Source: Vicia villosa (taxonomy: Eukaryota; Streptophyta; Magnoliopsida; Fabales; Fabaceae). From it: a DNA stretch of 64,000 nucleotides. Shown piece by piece: positions 32,513 through 43,470 of the stretch (within the stretch, counting starts at the first letter, position 1; every line of letters begins with the position of its first letter). Both the position numbers and the translations under genes were made by a program. Where the stretch lies: assembly GCF_029867415.1 (NCBI RefSeq), contig NC_081181.1, positions 76,976,144 to 77,040,143 on the forward strand, given 5' to 3'. Below the pieces are notes generated by a model. The model worked only from the letters and a program-made list of their open reading frames with translations, was not told where the DNA came from and did not search any database.

Positions 32513-34805
32513 AACATGATTGACTTTGGAAGATGACACCACAATGGTAGCTCTGAGTGATCCAGTGGATATCAATCGAATGCTTGTAGGGACCTCATCT
32601 GATGAGTAACTTCTTGGCTTATGCTTCACATGCAAATGTTTGATTTTTTTTTTATGCACTTCTGGAGATGCAATGCAATGCAATGAATTCTATATGTAGT
32701 GTACTGATTGATTAGGGTTTCTGCTTTGTGGGGAATAGATTAGGCGGAGTTCTGAACTTTGCTTGATTCAAGATAGGGTGGATGCCCATGCTTTATTGAT
32801 GATTGGATTATTGTAGGAGAAATGAGAATGCTATGATATGCATGATGCATGTATGAATATGGATGAAATGAATGTTTCCAAGATATGGGAAATGGATGGA
32901 AAGGTCACAGTTTGTGAAAGTATTGATGAAGGTGAGGTGTGACTCCTTGACACATATCTTGATATCTGACACTTGATTGAAGATGAAGAGATGAATTGTT
33001 ACTAGCTTGCCCCAGCTTGTAAGATCTCTTGAGATAGAAATTTGATATGCTTGAATCATGGAGATGTGCAATGATCTGCCCCAGTGTATATCATGGAATG
33101 AATGCCCCATATTGAAAGGAACTCTTCCACCAAATGGATGTTTGAGATATTTGCTTAGTGGATGACCAACCTTTACCTTTGTAAGATTACTCGATGGGAT
33201 TTCAATGTTGAACTTTCCTTGGTATCAAGTACTCGCTTTCGGATTAGAGACAATTCTGTTTTGAAAAAGATACTGAGAATGCAATGCACATGTTAATCTC
33301 AAAGTAAAAGTTTTTATTTGTCAAAATGTTGTACTGATACTAACACAAATGACACAACAACATTAGGAGTCAGTTTGACATGATTTTACAGTTTGTATGC
33401 TTTCGGAACGAACCCTGCTTCAATTAGGACTTTTGAGGGTTGTAACGTGGTCGGGTTCACGGTTTAAGAAACAAAGGATAAAGGCTCAAATTCTACTTAA
33501 CCCACCCCTTCTTCGTGATGTTCTCCAGTCCTACGCTCAGCTAGTTTGACACGAGTGTTCACCTTTCAGGAAGGATTATGATGGATGAGGATCTTTTGTA
33601 GCTTTGATGGAGATGGCAGTCACCTTTTGGTGCTTTTGTTGATGATCACAACAACTTGTCCCTTAGAGGATTTATTTCTTTTGCTTTGCCTCTTGCTTTC
33701 CCTAACTTTTGCCTGGACAAAAAGTTTCTTTTGATATTGGTGTTCGTTGTCCAGCGGGATATGCCCTAATTTTTGCCTAAGTCATTTGCTTCAAAGCTTT
33801 TCCTTTCTTCTTTTTTTTTTGACTTAGCGGGCTTTTGTTTCTTTCTTCTTTTTTTTTTTATCATAACTTTCTTTTCATTCTTTTTGTCTCGTTCGGGAAC
33901 ACGTTGTATGACTTTTGTGAATGACTTGAAGAAAAGGTTGTGACTGCCTTCTTCTTAGTGAATGAGAGACATCCATTGTGGATAGTGCTCTTCTTCTTTT
34001 GTTGTGAGATATAATTGATCCTCTGATGGAATACCTGAAAATTGAGCGCTCGGTCGCACTAACTGAAGACTACCCTGCCCCTGGTTAAGATTGAGGGTTT
34101 TGTATTTTTGAAAGAAACTACTACTCCTTAGGCTCAAAGGGGTTGACGAGGGTTTCACTTCCTTATAACTCCGGTGTTTAGGAATGGAAACAATGCCTGT
34201 ACATCGTCAGCAGGATCTTGTTCCAAAGGCATACAATTAGTGATTCATGTGTTTTTGATTTTCATCATTCTCCTTTTTTAGTTGCTTAAGACAAATGAGT
34301 GAAGTATCAATGAACATAATGACAAAGATGAAATGATTTGAGAAAAACATGTATATTACGTTATTTTTATTTATTCAAACAGAATGGGTTTCTTACAATG
34401 AGAAGTACTTGATAACAACAAAAGCAATACAATTGAAAATACTAAAGGAATCTATACAATGGCAAGCTTGGCTTTATTCTAATGCAAATGAAATGTTCTC
34501 TGACAAACATAAAGTATTTAGGCTCCATTGGTGGAAGGTACCCTCATGAGGAGGCATGATTCTCTGATAGTAGCTTGATTTTGTTGTAATTCCCCATGAT
34601 TCTTTTTCTGTGAGCTCTTGTGAGATATCGGTGTTGAGGAATCGTCTTGACTGATCTGATGGAGAGGAAGAGTGGTAAGAGTCTTGGTAACCATGGATGC
34701 ATATGCATGAATGCAGAATGTTAATGATGATGCAAATGTATCATAAATCAGGATCAAGGATCAAGGCCTCTTGTGATAATAACTTCTCATGGTCATAAGA
34801 TATGG

Positions 34806-34978
34806 CCGAATCCTCCAGATTCAGAGGTTCGACGTTGCTTTCTGGATAAATAGCTTGTGCATAAGTCAAAGATGGTCGAACTCTCCAGATTCAGAGGTTC
34901 GACGTTGATTCTGATAGATAACCTTTGCATAAGTCACATAAGGTCGAACCTTCCAGATTCAGAGGTTCGACGTTGATT
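34806..34978. repeat. Three-copy hairpin repeat in element H
   Basis: Three units of about 68 bp with GTCGAACCTTCCAGATTCAG followed by AGGTTCGAC. The arms GTCGAACCT and AGGTTCGAC are perfect 9-bp inverted repeats with an 11-bp loop in the third unit; the first two have one or two changes. Confidence 0.85.
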
Positions 34979-35499
34979 ATGATAGATAGTCTGAATGGCA
35001 TGGGGTAGGATGGAGGCATGTTTTCCTGCAAAACAAAATTTCCCAACCCCTCTCACAGGTGTGATCTAGTATAAGGTAGGTCAAAAAGCCAACAGAGGAT
35101 TGAAAGTAGGCGTAATCATACGATATTGCCTCTTTCAACCAAGCTCTGTCCGTGGATACATGATCGGATCAATCAGACATACGTCTTCTGTCCGTCATGG
35201 CCACTCTATTCCTAGTTCCTAAGGTATCACTCATGGCCTGGGTATTGGGCCTTTTACCTCATAGAACATCCCACCCAACCTGCAAACAGAGAAAATATGT
35301 GGTCCCCACGGGGACCCATAATATAGTCCAGATGCATGCGAAAAGTAAATATGATATGCAAACAGGAATAAACATGATATACAAACATATATACACAGGA
35401 TGTAAGCATATAAACAAATAAAGAAAAACACCCAAAGAAAAGAAACAAACAAAGGCTAGGATCGACTCGCTAAGAATGGACCAGCACAGGTCTATCACG

Positions 35500-35517
35500 T
35501 CCCCAGCAGAGTCGCCA
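35500..35517 (-). promoter_or_regulatory. tRNA-Arg-type primer-binding site of element H
   Basis: The minus strand reads TGGCGACTCTGCTGGGGA, identical to the sites of B and K, 2 bp from the LTR. Confidence 0.92.
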
Positions 35518-35519
35518 GC

Positions 35520-38500
35520 TGTCGCACGCTCGCGAAAATGGACAGAGTCGCCACCAATATATTTATCCCATAAAGGGAAAGGAATATCAGAAAACCTAGG
35601 ATGAATAAGAACGAGGTCTTTCGACCAGAGATAGGGTACGGGAGTCGGTTACGCAAGGGGAAGGTACTAGCACCCCTCACGCCCATCGTACTCGATGGTA
35701 TCCACCTATGTTTGTTGCTATCTAAAGGGTGTGTAAATCTAAAGCTTAATTACTAAGGGAATGCATGCAAATGAAAGAAAAGGAAACACGGGGAAAATAA
35801 GGGTTTTAAATAGTTGTGCTCGCTTAGGCCCCGCGACCTAATGCCTACGTATCCTTTTCAGGAATCAGAGCGCCGTAGTTCGGCTCTTCAGTTTTTGTTT
35901 GTTTTTGTGTTTTTTAGTGGACGACGTTACATTCGCACTCCGCTGCTCGACCTCTGGAGTCTTAAGCTGGGAATGGAGCGGAAATAACGTGTCCGATTAG
36001 GAGAAAGAATGCCCTGAAGGCAAGAGAAGGAATGCCTCGGAGGCAAGAGAGAAAAGAGAGAAAATTTGTTTGTATTTTTTAGGGTAATTCCATGATGAAC
36101 AAAACCCAATACAAGGTTCCGCACCACTTCATTACTTTGATTTAGGTCTGAGCCTTTATTAGATGTTTTAGACGTTTTTGGTTGGTGATTTTTAAGGGAT
36201 TTTAATCTGCGAGTTGAATCACATAGAATGTATGATGTCAAAGAAACAGATTAGGGAATGAATCCCACTCATTTCTCTACATGGATAGAGAAACAGATTA
36301 GGGAATGAATCCCACTCATTTCTCTAATAATCGAGAAACAGATTAGGGAATGAATCCCACTCATTTCTCTTCGTAGTGATCAAGAAACAGATTAGGGAAT
36401 GGATCCCACTCATTTCTCTCTCATTAAGTGTTCGAGAAACAGATTAGGGAATAAATCCCACTCGTTTCTCTCCCACTTTTAATGTGATTCGCCTCTTCCT
36501 TTGTTAAGTGTTTTAAAGTTGAAAAGGAAAAGGGATGAAAAACTAGTCTAAAATGAATAACTAGCCTAATGTTATGATGGGAACTTCTAAGTCCTAATGT
36601 TGTCATGGTTTCTACCTAGAGGTTAGGAGCAAAAAGCGACATGAGAATATAAGCATAAGCGGAGATCGAAATTACAAGTAAAAATACAAGTAAATAACGA
36701 TACAAGAATTAGTGTAAAATGGCTAACATAAACACTTGAAAATATAGCACAAAACATGAAAACAAATGATTTAAAATATAGTGCGAAAATGAATTAAAAG
36801 ATACTATTTTTATGAGAATTTTACATGAGAAAAAGAATTCGAATCAAGCATGAAGAATTAAAAGGAATTTAGCCTAAAACTAATATTTTTTATTGAACAT
36901 TTATATGTCAAAAATTGTGATTAAAAGCCTAAAAACAATATGAGCAAAATAGTGATTTTGTTACCTAAAAAGAAGTTGGAAAAATTATAATTAGGAACCT
37001 AAAATATTAATTGAAAACACAAGGAAACAGGGGGTGTATGACTAAAATGATGGTGCAGCAAGCAAAGCGCAGGCCTAATGGTACAGACCCAAATTGAGTA
37101 TTTTTGTTACAGGCTTTTTATTCAGATTAATCAACCAAAATTAATTAATTAAATAAAATTAAACAAAAAACTAAACGAAATAGAAAGAGGAATTAGGTTA
37201 CCTGCAATACGTCGATTCAAATCCTCTTCGCTTCACTCTCTCTCAACGGTCTTGGCGAACTCAACGACGGCGGCGGCCAGGGCACTTCTCCGGTGGTTTT
37301 AATCGACTCCTGTAAACCAACGACTCAGCTCATCGGACCGGACACTCTCGTCTCTCTCCTCACGCATCGGACGCGGCGGCGCAAATGGAGAGCTCTAACT
37401 TCTCCGATGCAGCAAATCTCCGGCCACTATCGCCTTCGAATCAAGTCCCTCACCCTCTCGCTAAGTTCTCCCGACTCGTATCTTGCAGTGACGGCAAGAG
37501 TTCAACTTTCTCCTCCGACGAGAATCTCGCCGTACCGCGGTGAACAATCTTGCTCGTGCTTCTCCTTCAGCCTTCTGCGTACCGAAGCTTGTGATGCGTT
37601 GTTGTTGTGATGCAGATTGTTTAACAAATTGGATGTTGATCACTTTCTGAAGCAGGTTCAAGAATCGTTTGCGATTGTGGCGATGCCGTTTCGTGAAGCA
37701 AGTGAAGATTGACGATGGAGTTGCTTCGTGACTGCTGCAACTATGAATCGCGATGGTCGAAGATGCAGGTGAAGTTTGTTATCTTTCTCAGAGTTTCTGT
37801 TACGATTTTCTCTTCACTCTTTTTTTGTTTCTTTTTGTTGGTGATTGAATTGAGATGTGTAGATAAGGAGAAGATGATGAACGAGTTGCAGAAGAGAAGG
37901 AAAAAATGAAGATTTTGGTGAAGCTTCAATTATGGAGGAAGTGAAGATGGTTTTGAAGATGGTGAATGAAGTGGCTCTGAATTGAAGATGGTGAAAAATG
38001 GTTGAGAGGGAAGCGATGAAGAAGATTGAAGATGGAAAATGGAGAGATGAATGGCGTCGAAGATGATGAAATGATGGAGAAGGTTAGAGAAAGAGATGAA
38101 GAATGGGAGAGGAGCTTCTGAATTGGAGGGAAGTCTGATTTATAGGAGTTGAAGGAGGTTGGAGAGTTGGTTGTGGATGCATCTCAGCCTTTGATTGAAG
38201 AAGTTTGTTATACAATAGATGGAGAAGATTGAACCTGGTAGAGAGGTTAGTTGCATTTTCTGTTATCAGTTTGTTAGGTGGTTATATTTCTGTTTTTCTG
38301 TTATGGGATGATTAGGTTCTGTTGCAATGGTTAGTATTTCTATTAAACAAACTGAAGAATTGGTTAGAAACGGTTAGCTGGCAGTTAGGGAAGTTGGTTA
38401 GAGAACTTGTTAGTTATAATTGGTTAAGGCAGTTAGAGGAGTTAGGTTATGAAATGGTTCTTTTGACATGATGCAGGGCTGCCATGGAATGTGTTTTTGT

Positions 38501-39401
38501 ATGGAAAAGGCTTGATGTATGTATGGTTTTGATGTGTTATGTTATGAATTTTTGTCTGGATGGTATGGTTATGGTTTAGAGTTTGTATAGAATTGATATT
38601 AAATGAATGGATGTGTATATCTGGTTTTGAGTGGTTTAACTTATGGCTGCCTATGAATCCTTGCAGGTTATTAACAACTGAAGAGAGTGGCTGTGGGTTT
38701 GCAAACTATCTTGAACTGGTTTATTGAAACGGGTTGGAACCGGCAGATTTACGGTTACGAAGCGAAGTTGAACTTGACTTGAGGAGCAAGAGTGATGGGA
38801 GGTGGTGAAGCTGGAGACTTGGAAACAATAGGCTTTTTAGAAATTTTGTTTGACTTTCAATCAACATGGATTTTCATGTAGCTTCATGTTCCCTTTTCTG
38901 ACAGTTCTGTAATTGAATTCCTTGTAGTATGTGATTGTACTTGAATTTGACTTTTGTATTTCAAATATAAACAATGAGTGATTTCCCTTTTTTGTTGAAT
39001 AAAATACTTCCAAAACACGGTTGTAGCCAAGTACTAAGAATAGGTCAATGTGACTCGGTCAACAAAACTCAGCCCTCCATGGTTGACTCGGTTGACCAAA
39101 AGTCAACTCGTGCTTATTTTCAATTTCACTCTTTTTCCAACATGCATTTCTTCTAAAGCTTCTTTCCTTGAGGACACTGGAACCAAGATAGCTTGCAACA
39201 TACGGAGCAATATTTGATCAGGTGAACTTATAAGAATCCAATATATGTAAGCCAACCATTGACCTAATAATGCCGCACACGATGCAGATGAATGAATGAT
39301 TTTACCCTAAAATAAATGAAAGATAAGAATTTATGCAAATGAATCCAAAGTCATAAGCCAAGTGGAAGTCAAATTAGATGGGCAAATTTTGGGGTGCAAC
39401 A
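35520..39401 (-). mobile_element. Element H: 5' LTR (3882 bp)
   Basis: Right copy in window coordinates, next to the primer site. It contains the five hairpin units (36241-36473) and the GC-rich block (37202-37692), both matching the left LTR. All longer open frames give the same translation in both copies, which supports near-identity. Confidence 0.93.
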
Positions 39402-40295
39402 CTATCTCTCATGCGGAGTATGAGAAGATAACAAATAGAGAAATAGCCCATGACATCTTTGAATCCCTAAAGATGACTCATGAAGGAAATGCTCAAGTAA
39501 AGGAGACAAAGGCTCTGGCTCTCATCCAGAAATATGAAGCGTTCAAGATGGAGGAAGATGAGAACATTGATGTTTTCAAGATTCCAGACTCTGACTGCTG
39601 GACTGAGAGTGCTTGACAAAGGTTACACCAAAGTTGATCATGCAAATAAGATCATCATAAGCTTACCCAGAAGATGGGGACCCATGGTGACTGCCTTCAA
39701 GATTGCTAAGAATCTGAATGAGGTGTCTCTTGAAGAGCTGATAAGTGCCTTGAGAAGTCACGAGATCGAGCTGGACGCAAATGAACCTCAGAAGAAAGGT
39801 AAGTCTATTGCTTTGAAATCAAATAATAAAAAATGCACTAACGCTTTTCAGGCTGAAGAAGAAAGATCTGATGAGTCAGAATCTGAAGAAGAAGATGAAC
39901 TGTCTCTCATTTCCAGAAGAGTGAATCAACTCTGGAAAAGTAAGCAGAGAAGATTCAAGAGCTTCAAAAGACCTGAAAAGGGAGAATCTTATGATCACAG
40001 AAGATCTAGCAAGAAGAAAGTTGTCTTCTACGAATGCAAGGAACCTGGACACTACAAGAATGAATGTCCAAAGCTTCAGAGGGAAAAACCAAAGAAAAGA
40101 TTTGAAAAGAAGAAAGGTCTTATGGCTACCCGGGATGACTCAGATTCTTCAGATCAAGAGTCAGACTCTGAAGACGAGCAGGCCAACTTAGCTTTGATGG
40201 CAACTATTGATGGAGACTCAGAATCTACATCAGACTCAGATTCTGAAGAGGTATTCTCTGAAATTTCTAGAGAAGAGCTTGTTTCTAGTCTCTAA
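39402..40295 (+). pseudogene. Copia gag of S, 3' part with zinc knuckle
   Basis: After the repeated CTATC the gag reading continues with SHAEYEKITNREIAHDIFES. A one-base shift near 39575 leads to the frame with VDHANKIIISLPRRWGPMV, SLEELISALRSHEIE and the knuckle YECKEPGHYKNECP (about 40030-40070). The first cysteine of the CX2CX4HX4C knuckle is replaced by phenylalanine, so RNA binding by this copy would be impaired. A Ser/Asp/Glu-rich tail follows, ending at 40295. The zinc knuckle normally packages the element RNA. Confidence 0.85.
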
Positions 40296-42957
40296 GAACT
40301 TCTGGAAATCAAGAGTTAACTTAGTATCAAATACAAAAATTTGAGAAAGCTCTTTGCATCTGAAACTAAGAGACTTGAAATAGGAAATTCTGAATTGAAA
40401 GAAAAAGTTTTAAAATTAACCAAAGATGTTGAAACATCTTTAGATTCATAAAATTCTATTCCAAGCACACACAATATTCTGAAAGAATATGACTTGAGTT
40501 TCAGAAAGTTTCTATCTAGAGGTATAGGCAGAAGCCAGCTAGCCTCTATGATATATGGTGTGAGTGGAAACAAGAGAATAGGCATATGCTTTGAGGGAGA
40601 AGTCCCATATAAAGTAGATCATATTGATGAAATGATCATAAAGTATAAACCTCTGCATGAGCAGTTTACATATGGTCATTCTCATGATATAAAGCACACA
40701 TCTCACTCTAAGAGTTTCCACATTTCACACACAAAGAAAAATACTGTTGCTTATTCTGGTATACCTTATGTGAAATCTCAGTTCAAACAGAACGTGAGAA
40801 AAACTAACCCCAAAGGACCCAAAAGAATGTGGGTACCTAAGGATAAAATTATTCCTGTTGCATATCTCCTTAACAGCTCAAAAGGAAAACATGTCATGGT
40901 ACCTGGACTCTGGATGCTCACGTCACATGACGGGAAGAAAGTCTATGTTCCAAGATCACGTACTTAAATCTGTTGGAGAAGTAAAGTTTGGAGGGAATCA
41001 AAAGGGCAAAATCATTGGCTCAGGAACCATATGCATTGCTCAGAAGTGTTTCCTTCTTGGATATTCTGAATGCTCTAAAGGCTACAGAGTATACAATACT
41101 GAAACGCTGATAGTTGAGGAATCAATCAACATCAGATTTGATGATAAGCTTGGCAATGAAAAGCTAAAGCAGAATGAGAATTTTGCAGATATAGATCTTT
41201 CTGATCCAGATCAAGAGGAAACCAAAAGAAAGGATGATGCAGAAGATCAAGTTGCAGCTTCTTTAAAGAATCTCAGAATATCTGAAGAGCCAACACTCAG
41301 AAGATCTTCTAAAGTCAACTCCTCTCATCCAGAAGATATGATCATTGGAAAGAAAGATGATCCCATCAGAACAAGAGCATTCCTTAAGAACAATGCAGAA
41401 TGTCAATTTGGTTTAGTATCTTTGATCGAGCCAACTTCTGTTGATCAAGCTCTGGAAGATGCTGACTGGATAATTTCCATGCAAGAAGAGTTAAATCAGT
41501 TTACAAGGAATGATGTTTGGGATCTGGTTCTAATACCTAAAGGCTTTAACATTACTGGAACAAAATGGGTTTTCAGAAACAAACGTAATGAGAAAATAGA
41601 AGTGGTAAGAAACAAAGCCAGACTGGTTGCTCAGGGCTATAGTCAGCAGGAAGGCATTGACTATACAGAAACCTTTGCACCAGGGGCCAGGTTAGAATGT
41701 ATTCACTTATTAATATCATTTGCCACTCAGAATAAAATCACTCTGTATCAGATGGATGTTAAGAGTGCCTTTTTAAATGGTTATATAGATGAAGAAGTTT
41801 ATGTCCATCAAACTCCTGGTTTTGAAGACTCTAAGTCTCCAGAACATGTTTTTAAACTCAAGAAATAATTAAACGGATTGAAGCAAGCTCCTAGAGCTTG
41901 GTATGAAAGATTAAGTTCTTTCCTTCTGAATAATGGTTTCATTAGAGGAAAAGTGGATACAACTCTCTTCTGTAAAACCTTTAAAAAGGATATTTTAATT
42001 TTTCAAATTTATGTTGATGATATCATATTTGGAACATCTAATGCTACGCTTGGAACGAATTTTGCTAAGTCTATGGAGGCAGAATTTGAAATGAGCATGA
42101 TGGAAGAACTCAAGTATTTCTTGGAAATTCATATCAATCAAACTTCTGAAGGAACTTATGTTCATCAGACCAAGTATGTCAAAGAGCTTATGAAGAAGTT
42201 CAGATTATCTGAAAGCAAATAGGCAAAGACCCCAATGCATCCTACGTGTGTATTAGGTAAGGATGAGGTAAGCAAGAAGGTAGATCAGAAAATCCACAGA
42301 GGTATGATAGGATCTCTTCTATATCTTACTACTTCTAGACCTGATATTTTATTCAGTGTATGCCTGTGTGCTAGATTCTAATTAGATTCTAGAGAATCTC
42401 ACTTAACTTCTGTTAAGAGAATTCTAAGGTATCTGAAAGGTACTACTAATGTTGGTTTAGTCTACAAAAAATCTGAAGAATACAACTTAGTAGGATATTG
42501 TGATGCTGATTACGCTGGAGATAGAGTTGAAAGGATAAGTACTTCTGGAAGCTGTCAGTTTCTGGGAAGTCACCTGATCTCCTGGTATAGCAAGAAGCAA
42601 GCCACAGTTGCCCTCTCTACAACAGAAGCAGAATATGTTGTTGCTGCTGGATGTAGTACAAAGATGCTCTGGATGAAATGTCAGCTAGAAGACTTTCAGA
42701 TATATGAGTGTAACATTCCTATATTCTGTGATAATACTTCTACTATCTGTTTATCTAAGAATCCCATTTTACATTATAAGGCTAAACATATAGAGATTAA
42801 ACATCACTTTATTAGGGACTATGCTCACAAGGGTGTTCTTTCTTTAAACTTTGTTGATACAGACCATCAATGGGCTGATATCTTTACAAAACCCCTTGCT
42901 GAAGATAGGTTTAAGTTCATTCTGAAGAACATCAGTATGGATTTATGCCCAGAATGA
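40296..42957 (+). pseudogene. Copia pol of S: protease, reverse transcriptase, RNase H; integrase core deleted
   Basis: The protease active-site region is WYLDSGCSRHMTG (about 40895-40935), overlapping another open frame with RMWVPKDKIIPVA. Shortly after, GSGTICI is joined directly to KCFLLGYSECSKGYRVYN (about 41045), the region just after the integrase core; the whole core is missing. RT motifs follow: GTKWVFRNKRNE, KARLVAQGYSQQEGIDY, MDVKSAFLNGYIDEEVYV, LKQAPRAWYERL and YVDD (42010). RNase H follows with LSTTEAEYVVAAGC and DNTSTICLSKNPILHYKAKH, ending at 42957. In-frame stops at 41866, 42220 and 42379 lie in one otherwise open frame. The copy could not integrate by itself. Confidence 0.88.
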
Positions 42958-43470
42958 GGTTATGAGAAGATCTGAATGTGGATTAATTTGAAAACATTTA
43001 TGCATTTATTTGTCTCATCAGATGTTTTGTCTGTGTATGGTCATTTAGATACTCTGATTCTGTTATTCCTAATGTTTCATATATCTAAGTATGATACAGA
43101 ACTTCTGTTAGAGCAAAACAGCTGTCACCAGCTATTCTAGATGATGACCACGTGTTCATTCTGAAGGGACAAACATGCGTGCAGTAGATGAGACGCCGCC
43201 CTAGGTAACTGTTCAAATCATTTCAAATTTCACGCTATCTCTCCTAACGTCATTTAGCATAATGTGATTGATTCTCTGCATTCTGTAACTGCTCACATTC
43301 AGAATTTCATTGCATTTAGTTTTCAAGTCCGTGTCTATATAAACCCATATCATAACCATTTCTTCTCTTTTCACGCATTCATCATCTATTGTTATATCGA
43401 TTTCTGTCTTCTTTTCTCTCTCTTCAAAAACCCTAAAAGCAAGAAAACCAACAATCTCGAGCGTTTGTCA

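Larger units (their letters stand above)
31780..35519 (-). mobile_element. Element H: non-coding interior
   Basis: It runs from the primer site (right) to the polypurine tract (left, GATTAAATAGGGGCAGC on the minus strand). No gag, protease, RT or integrase is found in any frame. It contains an array of about fifteen CAACTCTGGGTTGA units, a three-copy hairpin repeat and T-rich stretches (33810-33870). Its length exceeds a packaging minimum, so the region probably serves as an RNA scaffold rather than coding sequence. Confidence 0.85.
27673..39401 (-). mobile_element. Element H: young non-autonomous Ogre-related retrotransposon (11.7 kb)
   Basis: It has two long LTRs (27673-31779 and 35520-39401), flanked by the target duplication CTATC (27668-27672 and 39402-39406). 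On the minus strand the LTR begins TGTTGCACCCCAAAATTTGC and ends with GCGACA. The primer site (35500-35517) is the tRNA-Arg type of Ogre, and a polypurine tract (about 31780-31796) precedes the 3' LTR. The 3.7-kb interior has no gag or pol. The LTRs agree by eye except for a 223-bp tandem duplication and a 2-bp indel, so insertion was recent. It probably depended on Ogre proteins supplied in trans. Confidence 0.93.
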
